A stretch of 64,000 bases of DNA. Origin: Bradyrhizobium ottawaense (GTDB taxonomy: Bacteria > Pseudomonadota > Alphaproteobacteria > Rhizobiales > Xanthobacteraceae). How positions within the stretch are numbered: the stretch's first letter is position 1; each line of letters opens with the position of its first letter. The notes beneath the pieces were generated by a model. That model worked only from the letters and a program-made list of their open reading frames with translations. It ran no database searches and was not told the origin of the DNA. The stretch is from assembly GCF_900099825.1 (NCBI RefSeq), contig NZ_LT629693.1:310001-374000 (forward strand). The letters are read 5' to 3'. The translations under genes and the position numbers were made by a program. Of this stretch, positions 1 to 8,802 are shown in pieces.

Positions 1-103
1 CCGCAAGGCGCTCGAGATTTCCAGCCGCAAGGGCGCGGCCCAGGCGGCGACAAAGGCCGCGAGCGAAGAAACCCAGAACGCGCGCGATCAGCGGCTGGGG
101 TAA
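1..103 (+). CDS. C-terminal end of an unidentified protein (partial)
   Basis: The window opens inside a plus-strand reading frame (frame 2) that runs about 33 codons and stops with TAA at 101-103. The tail is alanine-, lysine- and glutamate-rich and ends in ARDQRLG, which looks like a disordered C-terminus. No domain is visible, so I give no function. It could also be a chance open stretch, but the composition is typical of a protein tail in this kind of genome. Confidence 0.4.
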   Translation, partial: RKALEISSRKGAAQAATKAASEETQNARDQRLG

Positions 104-233
104 ACGAATCAGTTCTTTCCAGGTCCTTGCCGGCTCGCAAGGCGCCCTTGGAAAAATTTTCGGCGGGAAGGCGCAAGTCGGCTGGTCAAATCCTGCTGAC
201 GTATCGCTTGATACAGGCTAAAGCATCGAAGCG

Positions 234-273
234 GTCACGCTGTCGTGACGGCTCTCTACCTTTATGGAGAGAG
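234..273. other. Two adjacent hairpins in the 104-311 intergenic region
   Basis: The 208-base gap between the partial gene and rlmE contains two inverted repeats: GTCAC/GTGAC (234-238, 245-249) and CTCTCTaCC/GGAGAGAG (252-260, 266-273) with a TTTAT loop. Neither is followed by a T tract, so they are not standard terminators. They may be part of a small RNA or a dispersed element. Nothing else is recognised in this gap. Confidence 0.25.
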
Positions 274-311
274 TAAGCCCTCGGTGACGACGGCTGCCAG
301 TGTGACCGCGC

Positions 312-995
312 TTACTTCGCCGCGCCGCGAAACCCCGTCGCCAGCACGTAACGTTCCGAGGAGTCTGCCCGGCTCGAGGCCGGCTTGACGTGGCGGACGG
401 TGGCGAAGTCGCGCTTCAATTGCGCCAGCAACTCGCCTTCGGCGCCGCTTTGGAACACCTTTGCCAAAAACGTTCCACCGGGATTGAGCACGTCGCAGGC
501 AAAGGCGGCCGCGCTCTCGACCAGGCCGATGATGCGAAGCTGATCGGTCTTGCGGTGACCCGTGGTGTTGGCCGCCATGTCGGACATGACAACGTCGGCG
601 CGGGTGCCCATCACCGCGATCAGCTTTTCCGGCGCGCCGTCGGCCAGAAAGTCGAGTTGCGCAAACTCGACGCCGGGGACTTCGGGCATTTCCAACAGAT
701 CAATCGCGACGATCTTGCCCTTGCCATTGGCCCGGCCGATGCGCTTGGCCGCGACCTGGCTCCAGCCGCCGGGCGCGGCGCCGAGGTCGACCACCGAAAT
801 GCCCTGCTTGAGAAAGTGATACTTGTCGTCGATCTCGATCAGCTTGTAGGCCGCGCGCGAGCGCAATCCGTCGCGCTTGGCCTGCGCCACATAGGGGTCG
901 TTGAGCTGGCGTTCCAGCCAGAGTTTTGAGGACAGCTTGCGCTTGCCACCGCTCTTGACCGTGACGTGCAGCCGTCCGGTATCGTCTTTTGCCAT
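312..995 (-). CDS. rlmE: 23S rRNA (uridine-2'-O)-methyltransferase RlmE
   Basis: This is an RrmJ/FtsJ-family SAM-dependent methyltransferase that 2'-O-methylates U2552 in the A-loop of 23S rRNA, a late step in 50S assembly. The protein has 227 residues. The SAM motif [12 protein letters not shown] lies near residue 70, and the K-D-K-E catalytic set is recognisable (K in RAAYKL, D in [11 protein letters not shown] in FLAKVF, E in SSERYVL). I start at MAKDDTG. An upstream in-frame ATG at 1013 lies inside a palindromic repeat and would add only six residues. The neighbour upstream on the same strand is the Ppx/GppA phosphatase. Confidence 0.93.
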   Translation of the reverse strand: MAKDDTGRLHVTVKSGGKRKLSSKLWLERQLNDPYVAQAKRDGLRSRAAYKLIEIDDKYHFLKQGISVVDLGAAPGGWSQVAAKRIGRANGKGKIVAIDLLEMPEVPGVEFAQLDFLADGAPEKLIAVMGTRADVVMSDMAANTTGHRKTDQLRIIGLVESAAAFACDVLNPGGTFLAKVFQSGAEGELLAQLKRDFATVRHVKPASSRADSSERYVLATGFRGAAK

Positions 996-1008
996 GTTGG
1001 TCCTTAGC

Positions 1009-1088
1009 GTCATTCCGGGATGCGCCGCAAGGCGCAGACCCGGAATCTCGAGATTCCGGGTTCACCGCTGCGCGGCGCCCCGGAATGA
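1009..1088. repeat. Dispersed palindromic element, GTCATTCCGGG type
   Basis: The element is bounded by GTCATTCCGGG (1009-1019) and its complement CCCGGAATGAC (1078-1088). At its centre is a perfect 22-base palindrome at 1039-1060. It fills the rlmE-ppx gap. A second member is at 11241-11321. Confidence 0.75.
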
Positions 1089-1090
1089 CT

Positions 1091-2128
1091 TCAACAAGCC
1101 CTGAGCGCGCCGTCCTCGCGCATCATTTCGACCAGCATGCCCTCGCGCAGGCCGCGGTCGGCGACCCGGAGCCGCGGCAGCGGAAAGGCGTCGCGGATGG
1201 CGTCGAGAATGGCGCAACCCGCCAGCACCAGATCGGCGCGCTCGACGCTGATGCAGTTGTTGTTGGCACGTTCCTGAAAGCTCATGCCGAGCAGCCTAGT
1301 GATAACAGCCGTGACGTCCGAATTGTTCATCCAGACGCCATCGATCCGCCTGCGGTCGTAGCGCGTCAGGTTGAGATGGACGCCGGCCAGCGTCGTGACC
1401 GTGCCCGAGGTGCCCAGCATATGCATGTCGCGCAGGTCGGTGGCATTCTCGGCCGCGAACGGCGCGACATATTGCGCCACTTCGGCCACCATGCGCGCAT
1501 AGGCTTCCGCCGTCACATCCCTGCCGCCGAAATGCTCTGCCAGCGTGACGACGCCGAGCGGGATCGACATCCAGGCCTTGATCCGCGGCGGCGCGTTCGC
1601 TTCGGGATCGCGCTCGATCCGCACCAGTTCCGTCGAGCCGCCGCCGATGTCGAACAGGATGGCGCCGCGCCCTTTGGGGTCGAGCAGCGGCGAGCAGCCA
1701 ATCACCGCCAGCGTCGCCTCAGTCTCGCGGTCGATCACCTCGAGCCGGATCCCGGTCTCGCTGGCCACCCGGGCCCGAAAGCTCTCGGCATTGTCGGCCG
1801 CACGGCAGGCTTCGGTCGCGATCAGCCGCAGGCGTTTGGCCTTGCGATAGCGGATCTTGTCGCTGCAGATGCCGAGCGCCACGATGGCACGGTCGATCGC
1901 CGCCTCGCTGATGGAACCGGTCGCCGCGACGCCCTCGCCCAACCGGATGATGCGCGAGAACGAGTCGACCACGCGAAAGCCGTCGCCCGCGGGACTGGCG
2001 ATCAGGAGCCGGCAATTGTTGGTGCCAAGGTCGAGCGCGGCGTAAACGCCGTTTTCGGCGCCCGCCACAGCCGACCCTGACGGGCTTCGGGCCGTAAGGC
2101 CTTCGCGAAGCCGCGTATCCTCGTTCAT
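1091..2128 (-). CDS. Ppx/GppA family exopolyphosphatase or pppGpp phosphatase
   Basis: This 345-residue protein is of the short, single-module Ppx/GppA type. It has the ASKHA-fold phosphate-binding segment ALDLGTNNCRLLIA near residue 30, an IGCSPLL region, the second phosphate loop FDIGGGSTELVRI, and the adenosine-type motif MLGTSGTVTTLAG. The family hydrolyses inorganic polyphosphate and/or converts pppGpp to ppGpp in the cytoplasm; sequence alone does not say which. It lacks the C-terminal HD-like domain of E. coli Ppx. The start is the ATG at 2128; a TTG codon immediately upstream is also in frame. It probably forms a transcription unit with rlmE, as the same pair is common in rhizobiales. 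Confidence 0.88.
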   Translation of the reverse strand: MNEDTRLREGLTARSPSGSAVAGAENGVYAALDLGTNNCRLLIASPAGDGFRVVDSFSRIIRLGEGVAATGSISEAAIDRAIVALGICSDKIRYRKAKRLRLIATEACRAADNAESFRARVASETGIRLEVIDRETEATLAVIGCSPLLDPKGRGAILFDIGGGSTELVRIERDPEANAPPRIKAWMSIPLGVVTLAEHFGGRDVTAEAYARMVAEVAQYVAPFAAENATDLRDMHMLGTSGTVTTLAGVHLNLTRYDRRRIDGVWMNNSDVTAVITRLLGMSFQERANNNCISVERADLVLAGCAILDAIRDAFPLPRLRVADRGLREGMLVEMMREDGALRAC

Positions 2129-2326
2129 CAAAATGTCTTTCCACGGCCGAAAGAGCAGCCGCCGAAGAATTACCGTTCACGGAAACTTTAGCAGCGCCAA
2201 GGGGGTAAGCAACAACCCATCACATAGGACCATGCCCAATCAGGCGTTGTCGCTGACGACGCGGTGCGTTATTTGAGCGGGAGCCCGCGAAATTCGCGAA
2301 AATCCAAGCATTTCAGGTGTTTTTCG

Positions 2327-4699
2327 ATGCAAGATCAACCATCGCCGTCAGCTCTCGAAAACGCTATTGCACTGCAAAAATACGGTGTCGGCCAGCCAGT
2401 GCGCCGCAAGGAAGACGACACGCTGGTCCGCGGCAAGGGCAAATACACCGACGACTTCTCGCTTCCCGGCCAGGCCTATTGCTGGATGGTCCGCTCCAGC
2501 CACGCCCACGGCGTCATCCGCGGCGTCGACACCACGGCTGCGAGAGCGATGCCCGGCGTGCTCGGCGCCTGGACCGGCGCCGACCTCGCGGCCGCGGGCT
2601 ATAACCCCTTTACCTGCGGCCTGCCGCTGAAGAGCCGCGACGGCTCGCCGCTGCTGCAGACCAACCGCCCGGCGCTGGCGACCGACAAGGTGCGCTTCGT
2701 CGGCGATCCCGTTGCCTTCGTGGTGGCGGAAACGCTGGCGCAGGCGCGCGACGCCGCCGAAGCCGTCGAACTCGACATCGAGCCGCTTGCCGCCGTGACC
2801 GACGCCGCCGAAGCCGCCAAGCCCGGCGCGCCGCAGCTCTACGACCACATCCCCAACAACGTTGCGCTCGACTATCACTATGGCGACGCCGCCAAGATCG
2901 ATGCGGCGTTCGCGAGCGCCGCGCATGTCACCAAGCTCGATATCGTCAATACCCGCGTCGCCGTGGTGTCGATGGAGCCGCGCGTGGCACTGGCCGCCTA
3001 TGACAAGGCCAGCGAGCGCTTCACTCTACAGGTGCCGACCCAGGGCGTGGCCGGCAACAAGGCCGGCTTTGCCAAAATCCTGAACGTGCCGACCGACAAG
3101 GTCCGCATTCTCACCGCCAATGTCGGCGGCTCGTTCGGCATGAAGAACATGAACTATCCCGAATACACCTGCATCGCGCACGCCGCGCGGGCGCTCGGCC
3201 GACCGGTGAAGTGGACCGACGAACGCTCGACCAGCTTCCTGTCCGACAGCCAGGGCCGCGCGCAGCTCATGCACGCCGAACTCGCGCTCGACGCCGAAGG
3301 CAAGTTCCTCGCGGTGCGCCTGCAAGGCTACGGCAATCTCGGCGCCTACATCACCGGCGTTGCGCCGGGTCCGTTGTCGCTCAACACCGGCAAGAACCTC
3401 GCCAGCGTCTACCGCACGCCGCTGCTCAGCGTCGACATCAAGACGGTTTTGACCAACACCACGCTGATGGGCGCCTATCGCGGCGCCGGCCGGCCCGAGG
3501 CCAATTACTACATGGAACGGCTGATCGACCGCGCCGCCGACGAGATGGGCATCAACCGCCTCACCTTGCGCAAGCGCAACTTCATCAAGCCGACGCAACT
3601 TCCGTTCGCGGCCGCCTCCGGCGTCACCTATGATAGCGGCGACTTCGCCGGCGTGTTCAACAAGGCGCTGGAGATTTCCGACCACGCCAACTTTGCCAAG
3701 CGGAAGAAGGAAAGCAAAAAGAACGGCAAGCTGCGCGGCATCGCGGTCGGCTCCTATCTGGAAGTCACCGCACCGCCAAGCGGCGAGCTCGGCAAGATCA
3801 CCTTCGAGCCGGACGGTTCGGTCAAGCTGACCACCGGCACGCTGGATTACGGCCAGGGCCACGCCACGCCGTTCGCACAGGTGCTGTCGGCGCAGCTTGG
3901 CGTGCCGTTCGAGAAGATCACGCTCGAACAGGGCGACAGCGATCTCGTCCGCTTCGGCAACGGCACCGGCGGCTCGCGCTCGATCACCGCGACCGGACAA
4001 GCGATCGTCGAATCCTCGGCGCTGGTGGTCGAAAAGGGCAAGCAGGCCGCAGCCCACCTGATGGAAGCATCCGAAGGCGACATCGAGTTCGCCAACGGCC
4101 GCTTCACCATCGCCGGCACCGACCGCTCGATCGGCATCATGGAACTGGCGCAGCGGCTGCGCGACGGCAAGATGCCGGAGGGCACGCCGTCATCGCTCGA
4201 CGTCGACCATGCCAGCAAGGAAACGGCTTCGACCTTCCCGAACGGTTGCCACGTTGCCGAAGTCGAGATCGATCCCGACACCGGCGTGACCCGGATCCTG
4301 CGTTACTTCGCGGTCAATGATTTCGGCACCGTCGTCAATCCGATGATCGTCGCCGGCCAGTTGCATGGCGGCGTGGCGCAAGGCATCGGCCAGGCGCTGA
4401 TGGAGGAAGTCAGCTACGACGAAAGCGGCCAGCCGATCACCGGCTCGTTCATGGACTACGCCATGCCGCGCGCCGAGGATATTCCCCTGATGGAAGTCGG
4501 CGACCACCCCTCGCCCGCCAAAACCAATCCGCTGGGCACCAAGGGTTGCGGCGAAGCCGGCTGCGCCGGCAGCCTGGTCTGCATCGTCAATGCGGTGATC
4601 GATGCGCTGTCGGAGTACGGCATCACACAGATCGAGATGCCGCTGACGCCGGAGCGGGTCTGGCGCGCGATCCAGGACGCGAAGGCTAAGGCGGCGTAA
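2327..4699 (+). CDS. Xanthine dehydrogenase/CoxL-family molybdopterin-binding subunit
   Basis: This is a molybdenum hydroxylase large subunit of 790 residues. The N-terminal aldehyde-oxidase a/b hammerhead domain covers about residues 15-130, and the molybdopterin-binding domains follow. The loop AYRGAGRPEA (about residue 382) is the form II version; true CO dehydrogenases carry AYRCSFR. The base-acting glutamate lies in GTKGCGEAGCAG near residue 740. It should oxidise an aldehyde or N-heterocycle, not CO. The start chosen is ATG 2327 (MQDQPS). An in-frame GTG at 2264 would add 21 residues of unlike composition. The FAD (CoxM) and [2Fe-2S] (CoxS) subunits that normally accompany it are not adjacent. 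Confidence 0.88.
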   Translation: MQDQPSPSALENAIALQKYGVGQPVRRKEDDTLVRGKGKYTDDFSLPGQAYCWMVRSSHAHGVIRGVDTTAARAMPGVLGAWTGADLAAAGYNPFTCGLPLKSRDGSPLLQTNRPALATDKVRFVGDPVAFVVAETLAQARDAAEAVELDIEPLAAVTDAAEAAKPGAPQLYDHIPNNVALDYHYGDAAKIDAAFASAAHVTKLDIVNTRVAVVSMEPRVALAAYDKASERFTLQVPTQGVAGNKAGFAKILNVPTDKVRILTANVGGSFGMKNMNYPEYTCIAHAARALGRPVKWTDERSTSFLSDSQGRAQLMHAELALDAEGKFLAVRLQGYGNLGAYITGVAPGPLSLNTGKNLASVYRTPLLSVDIKTVLTNTTLMGAYRGAGRPEANYYMERLIDRAADEMGINRLTLRKRNFIKPTQLPFAAASGVTYDSGDFAGVFNKALEISDHANFAKRKKESKKNGKLRGIAVGSYLEVTAPPSGELGKITFEPDGSVKLTTGTLDYGQGHATPFAQVLSAQLGVPFEKITLEQGDSDLVRFGNGTGGSRSITATGQAIVESSALVVEKGKQAAAHLMEASEGDIEFANGRFTIAGTDRSIGIMELAQRLRDGKMPEGTPSSLDVDHASKETASTFPNGCHVAEVEIDPDTGVTRILRYFAVNDFGTVVNPMIVAGQLHGGVAQGIGQALMEEVSYDESGQPITGSFMDYAMPRAEDIPLMEVGDHPSPAKTNPLGTKGCGEAGCAGSLVCIVNAVIDALSEYGITQIEMPLTPERVWRAIQDAKAKAA

Positions 4700-4779
4700 C
4701 GACGGCGAAGTGCGCGCTCGATCCTCGTCAGATCCCGGGCGCATCTTCACGATGTGAATGGGATCGCCGTTACGCCGCC
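4690..4779. terminator. Possible bidirectional terminator between convergent genes
   Basis: GGCGGCGTAACGaCGGCGA (4690-4708) is matched by TCGCCGTTACGCCGCC (4764-4779), with a nested GATCCC/GGGATC pair inside. The arms include the stop codons of both convergent genes. The loop is long and there is no T run, so this is tentative. Confidence 0.3.
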
Positions 4780-5378
4780 ATCTTCAAAGCGCGGTCCAGC
4801 AACTCCAGCCGGTCCTGGCCCCAGAAGATTTCGCCCGACGGCAGCACATAGCTCGGCGCACCGAACACGCCGGCCTTCAGCGCCTCCTGGGTATATTGCT
4901 CAAGCAGCGCATCGAGCTCCGCATCCGACGGGCCACCGGCGCGCAACGCCGCAGCATCCAGACCGGCGCGCTCGGCCGCGGATGCGAGGGTGGCGGGATC
5001 GGCCAAGGTCTCCTCGCGCTCCCACAACGCGCGGCCCAGTTCCAGCGACAGCCTGTGGGCGTCCTTGCCCTGCAGTTTGGCCGCGATCACCAGCCGCGTC
5101 GCAGGAAGGTCGTTGCAGGGGAAATATCTGGGCTCGAGATTGAGCGGCCGTTCCCTCACCTCGCGCCAGCGCTTCAAATCCATCAGGCGGTAGGCCTGCC
5201 GTTGCGGCGAGCGTTTTGGCAGCGGCAGTCCGCCGGTTTGTTCGAAGATCGGCCCGAATTTGGCCGGCTTGATGTTGACGGTCGCGCCATGGCGCCGCGC
5301 GATCTCGGCGAACGGCGCGCTGCCGAGATAGGTCCAGGGCGAGTTCAGGCTCGCGTAATAATCGATGGTAATGGCCAT
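4770..5378 (-). CDS. 2-hydroxychromene-2-carboxylate isomerase, DsbA/GST-kappa family
   Basis: This is a 202-residue thioredoxin-fold protein of the HCCA isomerase (NahD-like) type. Near the N-terminus YASLNSPWTYLG replaces the thioredoxin CxxC, with the serine that characterises the GSH-dependent isomerases. The cis-proline loop GVFGAPSYV is near residue 170, followed by FWGQDRLELLDRAL. Characterised family members isomerise 2-hydroxychromene-2-carboxylate in naphthalene degradation. Most homologues in this kind of genome have unknown substrates, and no aromatic pathway genes are nearby. It starts 4 bases after the stop of the double hot-dog gene, so the two are co-transcribed. Confidence 0.8.
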   Translation of the reverse strand: MAITIDYYASLNSPWTYLGSAPFAEIARRHGATVNIKPAKFGPIFEQTGGLPLPKRSPQRQAYRLMDLKRWREVRERPLNLEPRYFPCNDLPATRLVIAAKLQGKDAHRLSLELGRALWEREETLADPATLASAAERAGLDAAALRAGGPSDAELDALLEQYTQEALKAGVFGAPSYVLPSGEIFWGQDRLELLDRALKMAA

Positions 5379-5382
5379 GAGA

Positions 5383-6171
5383 CTACGCCGCCGCCACTTC
5401 GCGCGGCTGGTAGATCGCGATGTGGTGGCAATGCGCCAGCGCCGTCTTGCCGTTGGCGACGACCAGCGCGTCGAGCTCGACGAAACGGTGGCCCTTCTTG
5501 TCGTAATTGCCGGTCACTTTCGCGCGCGCCGTAATGACGTCGCCAGCCTTCGCGACCGACAGGAGCTGCATCTTGCTGCCGACGTGAATCCACGGGCCCA
5601 GGATGGCGTTGTCGACCAGCACCTTGTTCATCACCCGCTGCAACAGGCCGGGATGGCCGAGGCCTTCGCGTGCGTAGATCGGATCGGTTTCCCGGATATC
5701 GGCGAGATATTCGCGTGCCGCATCGCCGGCCCAGTCGCGCGGCAGCGTGCCGAGCCATTTGCCGACTTCGTACGAGCCGGCATTGACCGGATGGCGCTCG
5801 GAAACGGCCGCGACTTCCCTGAAGTCGGCAACGGAGAACGCCGGCGCGGAAGACGGCAGGGATGCGGTGCCGGTGGCGCAGAGCCCGTCGCGGCTATGGA
5901 CCTCGATCGACAGGATGCCGCCGGCTTCGCTGCCGGTGAGCTCGGCGACCTCGCCGTCATAGACCGGCTTGACGAAGCGCGCGTCCATCAGCCCGCGTTC
6001 GAGAAAGGCGCGGCCCCATTTTTCGACCGGCAGATGGGTCATGTAGGCGAAAACGTCGACGCCGGGGACGAGGCCGCCGGAAAAGCCGAACCGGCGCGCC
6101 ACGGTATCGTCGTGGATCTTGTTTTCGGATTGTTTCGAGGTGTTGTGGGCGGTGACGCGGTAGCTGGTCAT
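5383..6171 (-). CDS. Double hot-dog (MaoC-like/acyl-CoA dehydratase-like) protein
   Basis: The protein has 262 residues. The N-terminal half contains a [17 protein letters not shown] segment that resembles the hydratase helix of MaoC proteins. The C-terminal half has [22 protein letters not shown] and [21 protein letters not shown], typical of a second hot-dog strand set. This suggests two fused hot-dog modules acting on a CoA thioester. The exact D/H catalytic motif of R-specific hydratases is not clear, so hydratase and thioesterase activity both remain possible. It is the first gene of a two-gene unit with the HCCA-isomerase-like gene and is divergent from the DUF188 gene. Confidence 0.55.
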   Translation of the reverse strand: MTSYRVTAHNTSKQSENKIHDDTVARRFGFSGGLVPGVDVFAYMTHLPVEKWGRAFLERGLMDARFVKPVYDGEVAELTGSEAGGILSIEVHSRDGLCATGTASLPSSAPAFSVADFREVAAVSERHPVNAGSYEVGKWLGTLPRDWAGDAAREYLADIRETDPIYAREGLGHPGLLQRVMNKVLVDNAILGPWIHVGSKMQLLSVAKAGDVITARAKVTGNYDKKGHRFVELDALVVANGKTALAHCHHIAIYQPREVAAA

Positions 6172-6326
6172 GTCCTCAGGTTTCCTCTGATTTTGTTGTT
6201 ATTTCCATGGGTTATCGTACGCAAAGAAACCGTCATGGCAAGCATGTTCCCGCCCCTGTTTCCCTCGCAATTCCCGACCCGATGGAGTACCACCCGCGAA
6301 ACGGAATATGGATCGAATCCACCTCT

Positions 6327-6824
6327 ATGCCGCCTGACGCGAACCTGACCCGCATCTATGTCGATGCCGACGCCTGCCCCGTGAAGGACGAGATCTATCG
6401 CGTCGCGATCCGGCACGGCCTGCCGGTCAGCGTGGTCGCGGGCAATTTCATCCGCGTACCGCAGGATCCCTTGATCGAGCGCATCGCCGCCGGTTCCGGC
6501 ATGGATGCCGCCGACGACTGGATCGCGGAGCGTGCGCACCAGGGCGACATCGTCATCACCTCCGACATCCCGCTCGCCAGCCGCTGCGTGAAGGCAGGTG
6601 CCGAGGTGATCGCGCCGAACGGCAAGCCGTTCACGGAACAATCGATCGGCATGACGCTGGCGGTGCGCAACCTGATGACCGACCTGCGCTCGTCCGGCGA
6701 AGTCACCGGCGGCCCGAAATCCTATTCACCCCGCGACCGTTCGGCCTTCCTGTCGACGCTCGACCAGACCATTCGCCGGATCCAGCGCCAGCGCGCCGAA
6801 CAGCCCGTGCCGAACCAGAATTGA
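6327..6824 (+). CDS. YaiI/YqxD family protein (DUF188, PIN-like fold)
   Basis: This 165-residue protein begins with the family hallmark [18 protein letters not shown], followed by [30 protein letters not shown] and the C-terminal [18 protein letters not shown]. The family folds like PIN/NYN nucleases, with acidic residues (DAD, SD) that could bind metal. Its biochemical role is not established. I choose the ATG at 6327, which gives the usual family length of about 150-165. Upstream in-frame ATGs at 6207 and 6282 would add a poorly conserved extension. It lies 9 bases before uup and is probably co-transcribed with it. Confidence 0.82.
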   Translation: MPPDANLTRIYVDADACPVKDEIYRVAIRHGLPVSVVAGNFIRVPQDPLIERIAAGSGMDAADDWIAERAHQGDIVITSDIPLASRCVKAGAEVIAPNGKPFTEQSIGMTLAVRNLMTDLRSSGEVTGGPKSYSPRDRSAFLSTLDQTIRRIQRQRAEQPVPNQN

Positions 6825-6833
6825 AGTGAGAGC

Positions 6834-8645
6834 ATGGCGCCGCCGCTGATCCAGTTGAAAGATATCCGTCTGACCTTCGGCGGCACGCCGCTGTTGTCGG
6901 GCGTCGAGTTGTCGGTGTCGTCGGGCGAGCGGGTCTGCCTGATCGGCCGCAACGGCTCCGGTAAGTCGACGCTCTTGAAGATCGCCGCCGGTCTCGTCGA
7001 ACCCGACGGCGGCAGCCGCTTCGTGCAACCCGGCGCCACCATCCGCTATCTGCCGCAGGAGCCGGATTTCGGCGACCACAAGACGACGCTGGCCTATGTC
7101 GAGTCCGGGCTTGGCCCTGGCGACGACCATTATCAAGCGCGCTACCTGGTCGAGCAGCTCGGGCTCACCGGCGAAGAGGATCCCGCGCATGTCTCCGGCG
7201 GCGAGGCCCGCCGCGCAGCGCTGGCGCGAGTGCTGGCGCCCTCGCCCGACATCCTGCTGCTGGACGAGCCGACCAACCATCTGGACCTTCCGACCATCGA
7301 ATGGCTGGAAGGCGAACTGGAAAGCCGCCGCTGCGCGCTGGTCATCATCAGCCATGACCGCCGCTTCCTCTCCAACCTCTCGCGCCAGACCGCCTGGCTC
7401 GATCGCGGCCAGATCCGACAGATCGACCGCGGTTTTTCCGCGTTCGAGTCCTGGCGCGACGAGGTGCTGGCCGAGGAAGAGCGTGACCAGCACAAGCTCG
7501 ACCGCAAGATCGTCAACGAGGAGCACTGGCTGCGCTACGGCGTCTCCGGCCGCCGCAAGCGCAACGTCAAGCGGCTCGGCAACCTGCATGAACTGCGCGA
7601 CCAACGCCGCACCTATCGCGGCGCCACCGGGAATGCCAGCCTCGCCGCCGCCGAAGCCGACAAATCCGGCAAGCTGGTGATCGAAGCGAAGAACATCAGC
7701 AAGGCCTATGGCGAGCGCAAGATCGTCGACAATTTCTCCATTCGAGTTCAGCGCGGCGACCGCATCGGCATTGTCGGCCCGAACGGCGCCGGCAAGACCA
7801 CGCTGATCGAGATGCTGACCGGCGGCAGCGAGCCCGACTCGGGCACCATTCGGCTCGGTGCCAACATTGAAATGGCGACGCTGGACCAGCACCGCGAAAG
7901 CCTCGATCCCAAATCGACACTGGCGGAAGCCCTGACCGGCGGCCGCGGCGACCATGTCATGGTCGGCGGCAAGCCGAAGCATGTCGTCAGCTACATGAAA
8001 GACTTTCTGTTCGCGCAGGAACAGATGCGGACGCCGCTGGAAGTGCTCTCGGGCGGTGAGCGCGGCCGGGTGATGCTGGCGCGTTCGCTGGCGAAGCCAT
8101 CCAACCTCCTGGTGCTGGACGAACCGACCAACGACCTCGATCTCGAAACCCTCGACGTGCTCGAGGAAATGCTCGGCGATTACGAGGGCACCGTAATCCT
8201 GATCAGCCATGACCGCGACTTCCTCGACCGCGTCGTCACCTCCGTGATCGTGCCCGAGGGCCAGGGCCGCTGGATCGAATATGCCGGCGGCTACACCGAC
8301 ATGCTGGCGCAGCGCCGCGCCGACCTGAAACGCGAGACCGTGGTCGCGGCATCGGCCGAGGACAGCAAGAAGCCGAAGGGCACCTCGTCGTCAGGCACTT
8401 CCAAGCGCCGTCTCAACTTCAACGACAAGCACGCGCTGGAGACGTTGCCAAAGACGATTGCCAAGCTGCAGGCCGAAATTGCCAAACTGCAGCGCTTCCT
8501 TGACGATCCGAATCTTTACTCCAAGGATCGCAAGAAGTTCGACGCGACTTCGGCTGCGATCGGCAAGGCGCAGAAAGACATGGAAGAAGCCGAAAACCGC
8601 TGGCTGGAACTTGAAGTGTTGCGTGAAGAGATCGAGCAGGCCTGA
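6834..8645 (+). CDS. uup: ABC-F family ATPase Uup
   Basis: This is a 603-residue soluble protein with two tandem ABC cassettes and no membrane domain. Cassette 1 has GRNGSGKST (about residue 38), SGGEARR and LLLDEPTNHLDL. Cassette 2 has GPNGAGKTT (about 318), SGGERGR and LVLDEPTNDLDL. The C-terminal 80 residues form the charged coiled coil (ETLPKTIAKLQAEIAKLQ onward) that distinguishes Uup from the translation factor EttA. ABC-F proteins act on ribosomes; Uup is also known to bind DNA and to limit precise excision of transposons. A variable serine/threonine linker (KPKGTSSSGTSK) precedes the coil. Confidence 0.9.
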   Translation: MAPPLIQLKDIRLTFGGTPLLSGVELSVSSGERVCLIGRNGSGKSTLLKIAAGLVEPDGGSRFVQPGATIRYLPQEPDFGDHKTTLAYVESGLGPGDDHYQARYLVEQLGLTGEEDPAHVSGGEARRAALARVLAPSPDILLLDEPTNHLDLPTIEWLEGELESRRCALVIISHDRRFLSNLSRQTAWLDRGQIRQIDRGFSAFESWRDEVLAEEERDQHKLDRKIVNEEHWLRYGVSGRRKRNVKRLGNLHELRDQRRTYRGATGNASLAAAEADKSGKLVIEAKNISKAYGERKIVDNFSIRVQRGDRIGIVGPNGAGKTTLIEMLTGGSEPDSGTIRLGANIEMATLDQHRESLDPKSTLAEALTGGRGDHVMVGGKPKHVVSYMKDFLFAQEQMRTPLEVLSGGERGRVMLARSLAKPSNLLVLDEPTNDLDLETLDVLEEMLGDYEGTVILISHDRDFLDRVVTSVIVPEGQGRWIEYAGGYTDMLAQRRADLKRETVVAASAEDSKKPKGTSSSGTSKRRLNFNDKHALETLPKTIAKLQAEIAKLQRFLDDPNLYSKDRKKFDATSAAIGKAQKDMEEAENRWLELEVLREEIEQA

Positions 8646-8665
8646 GGCGGCCGGACGTTTCGGCC

Positions 8666-8776
8666 GTCATTGCCTGCAACAAACGCGAAGCGTTTGTGCA
8701 AGGAAGCGCAGCGACGAAGCAATCCATTCTTCTTCGCGTGGGGCGAAATGGATTGCTTCGCTTCGCTCGCAATGAC
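8666..8776. repeat. Dispersed palindromic element, GTCATTGCGAGCG/AAGCAATCC type
   Basis: The element begins GTCATTGC and ends GCAATGAC, with internal GAAGCAATCCATT and AATGGATTGCTTC arms. The same family appears at 9904-9986, 55956-56032 and 59480-59563. It lies between uup and the next gene and could fold as a long hairpin in the transcript. Confidence 0.75.
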
Positions 8777-8802
8777 GGTGTTGCACAATGGGAGCCGACT
8801 GA

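Noticed and set aside
2264..2326. GTG 2264 as start of the CoxL-like gene
   Set aside because: The added 21 residues (RYLSGSPRNSRKSK...) are unlike family N-termini, and ATG 2327 places the hammerhead domain at the usual distance.
8666..8776. Repeats as a CRISPR array
   Set aside because: The palindromic elements are single, unequal copies scattered through the window, without regular spacing or spacers and without cas genes.
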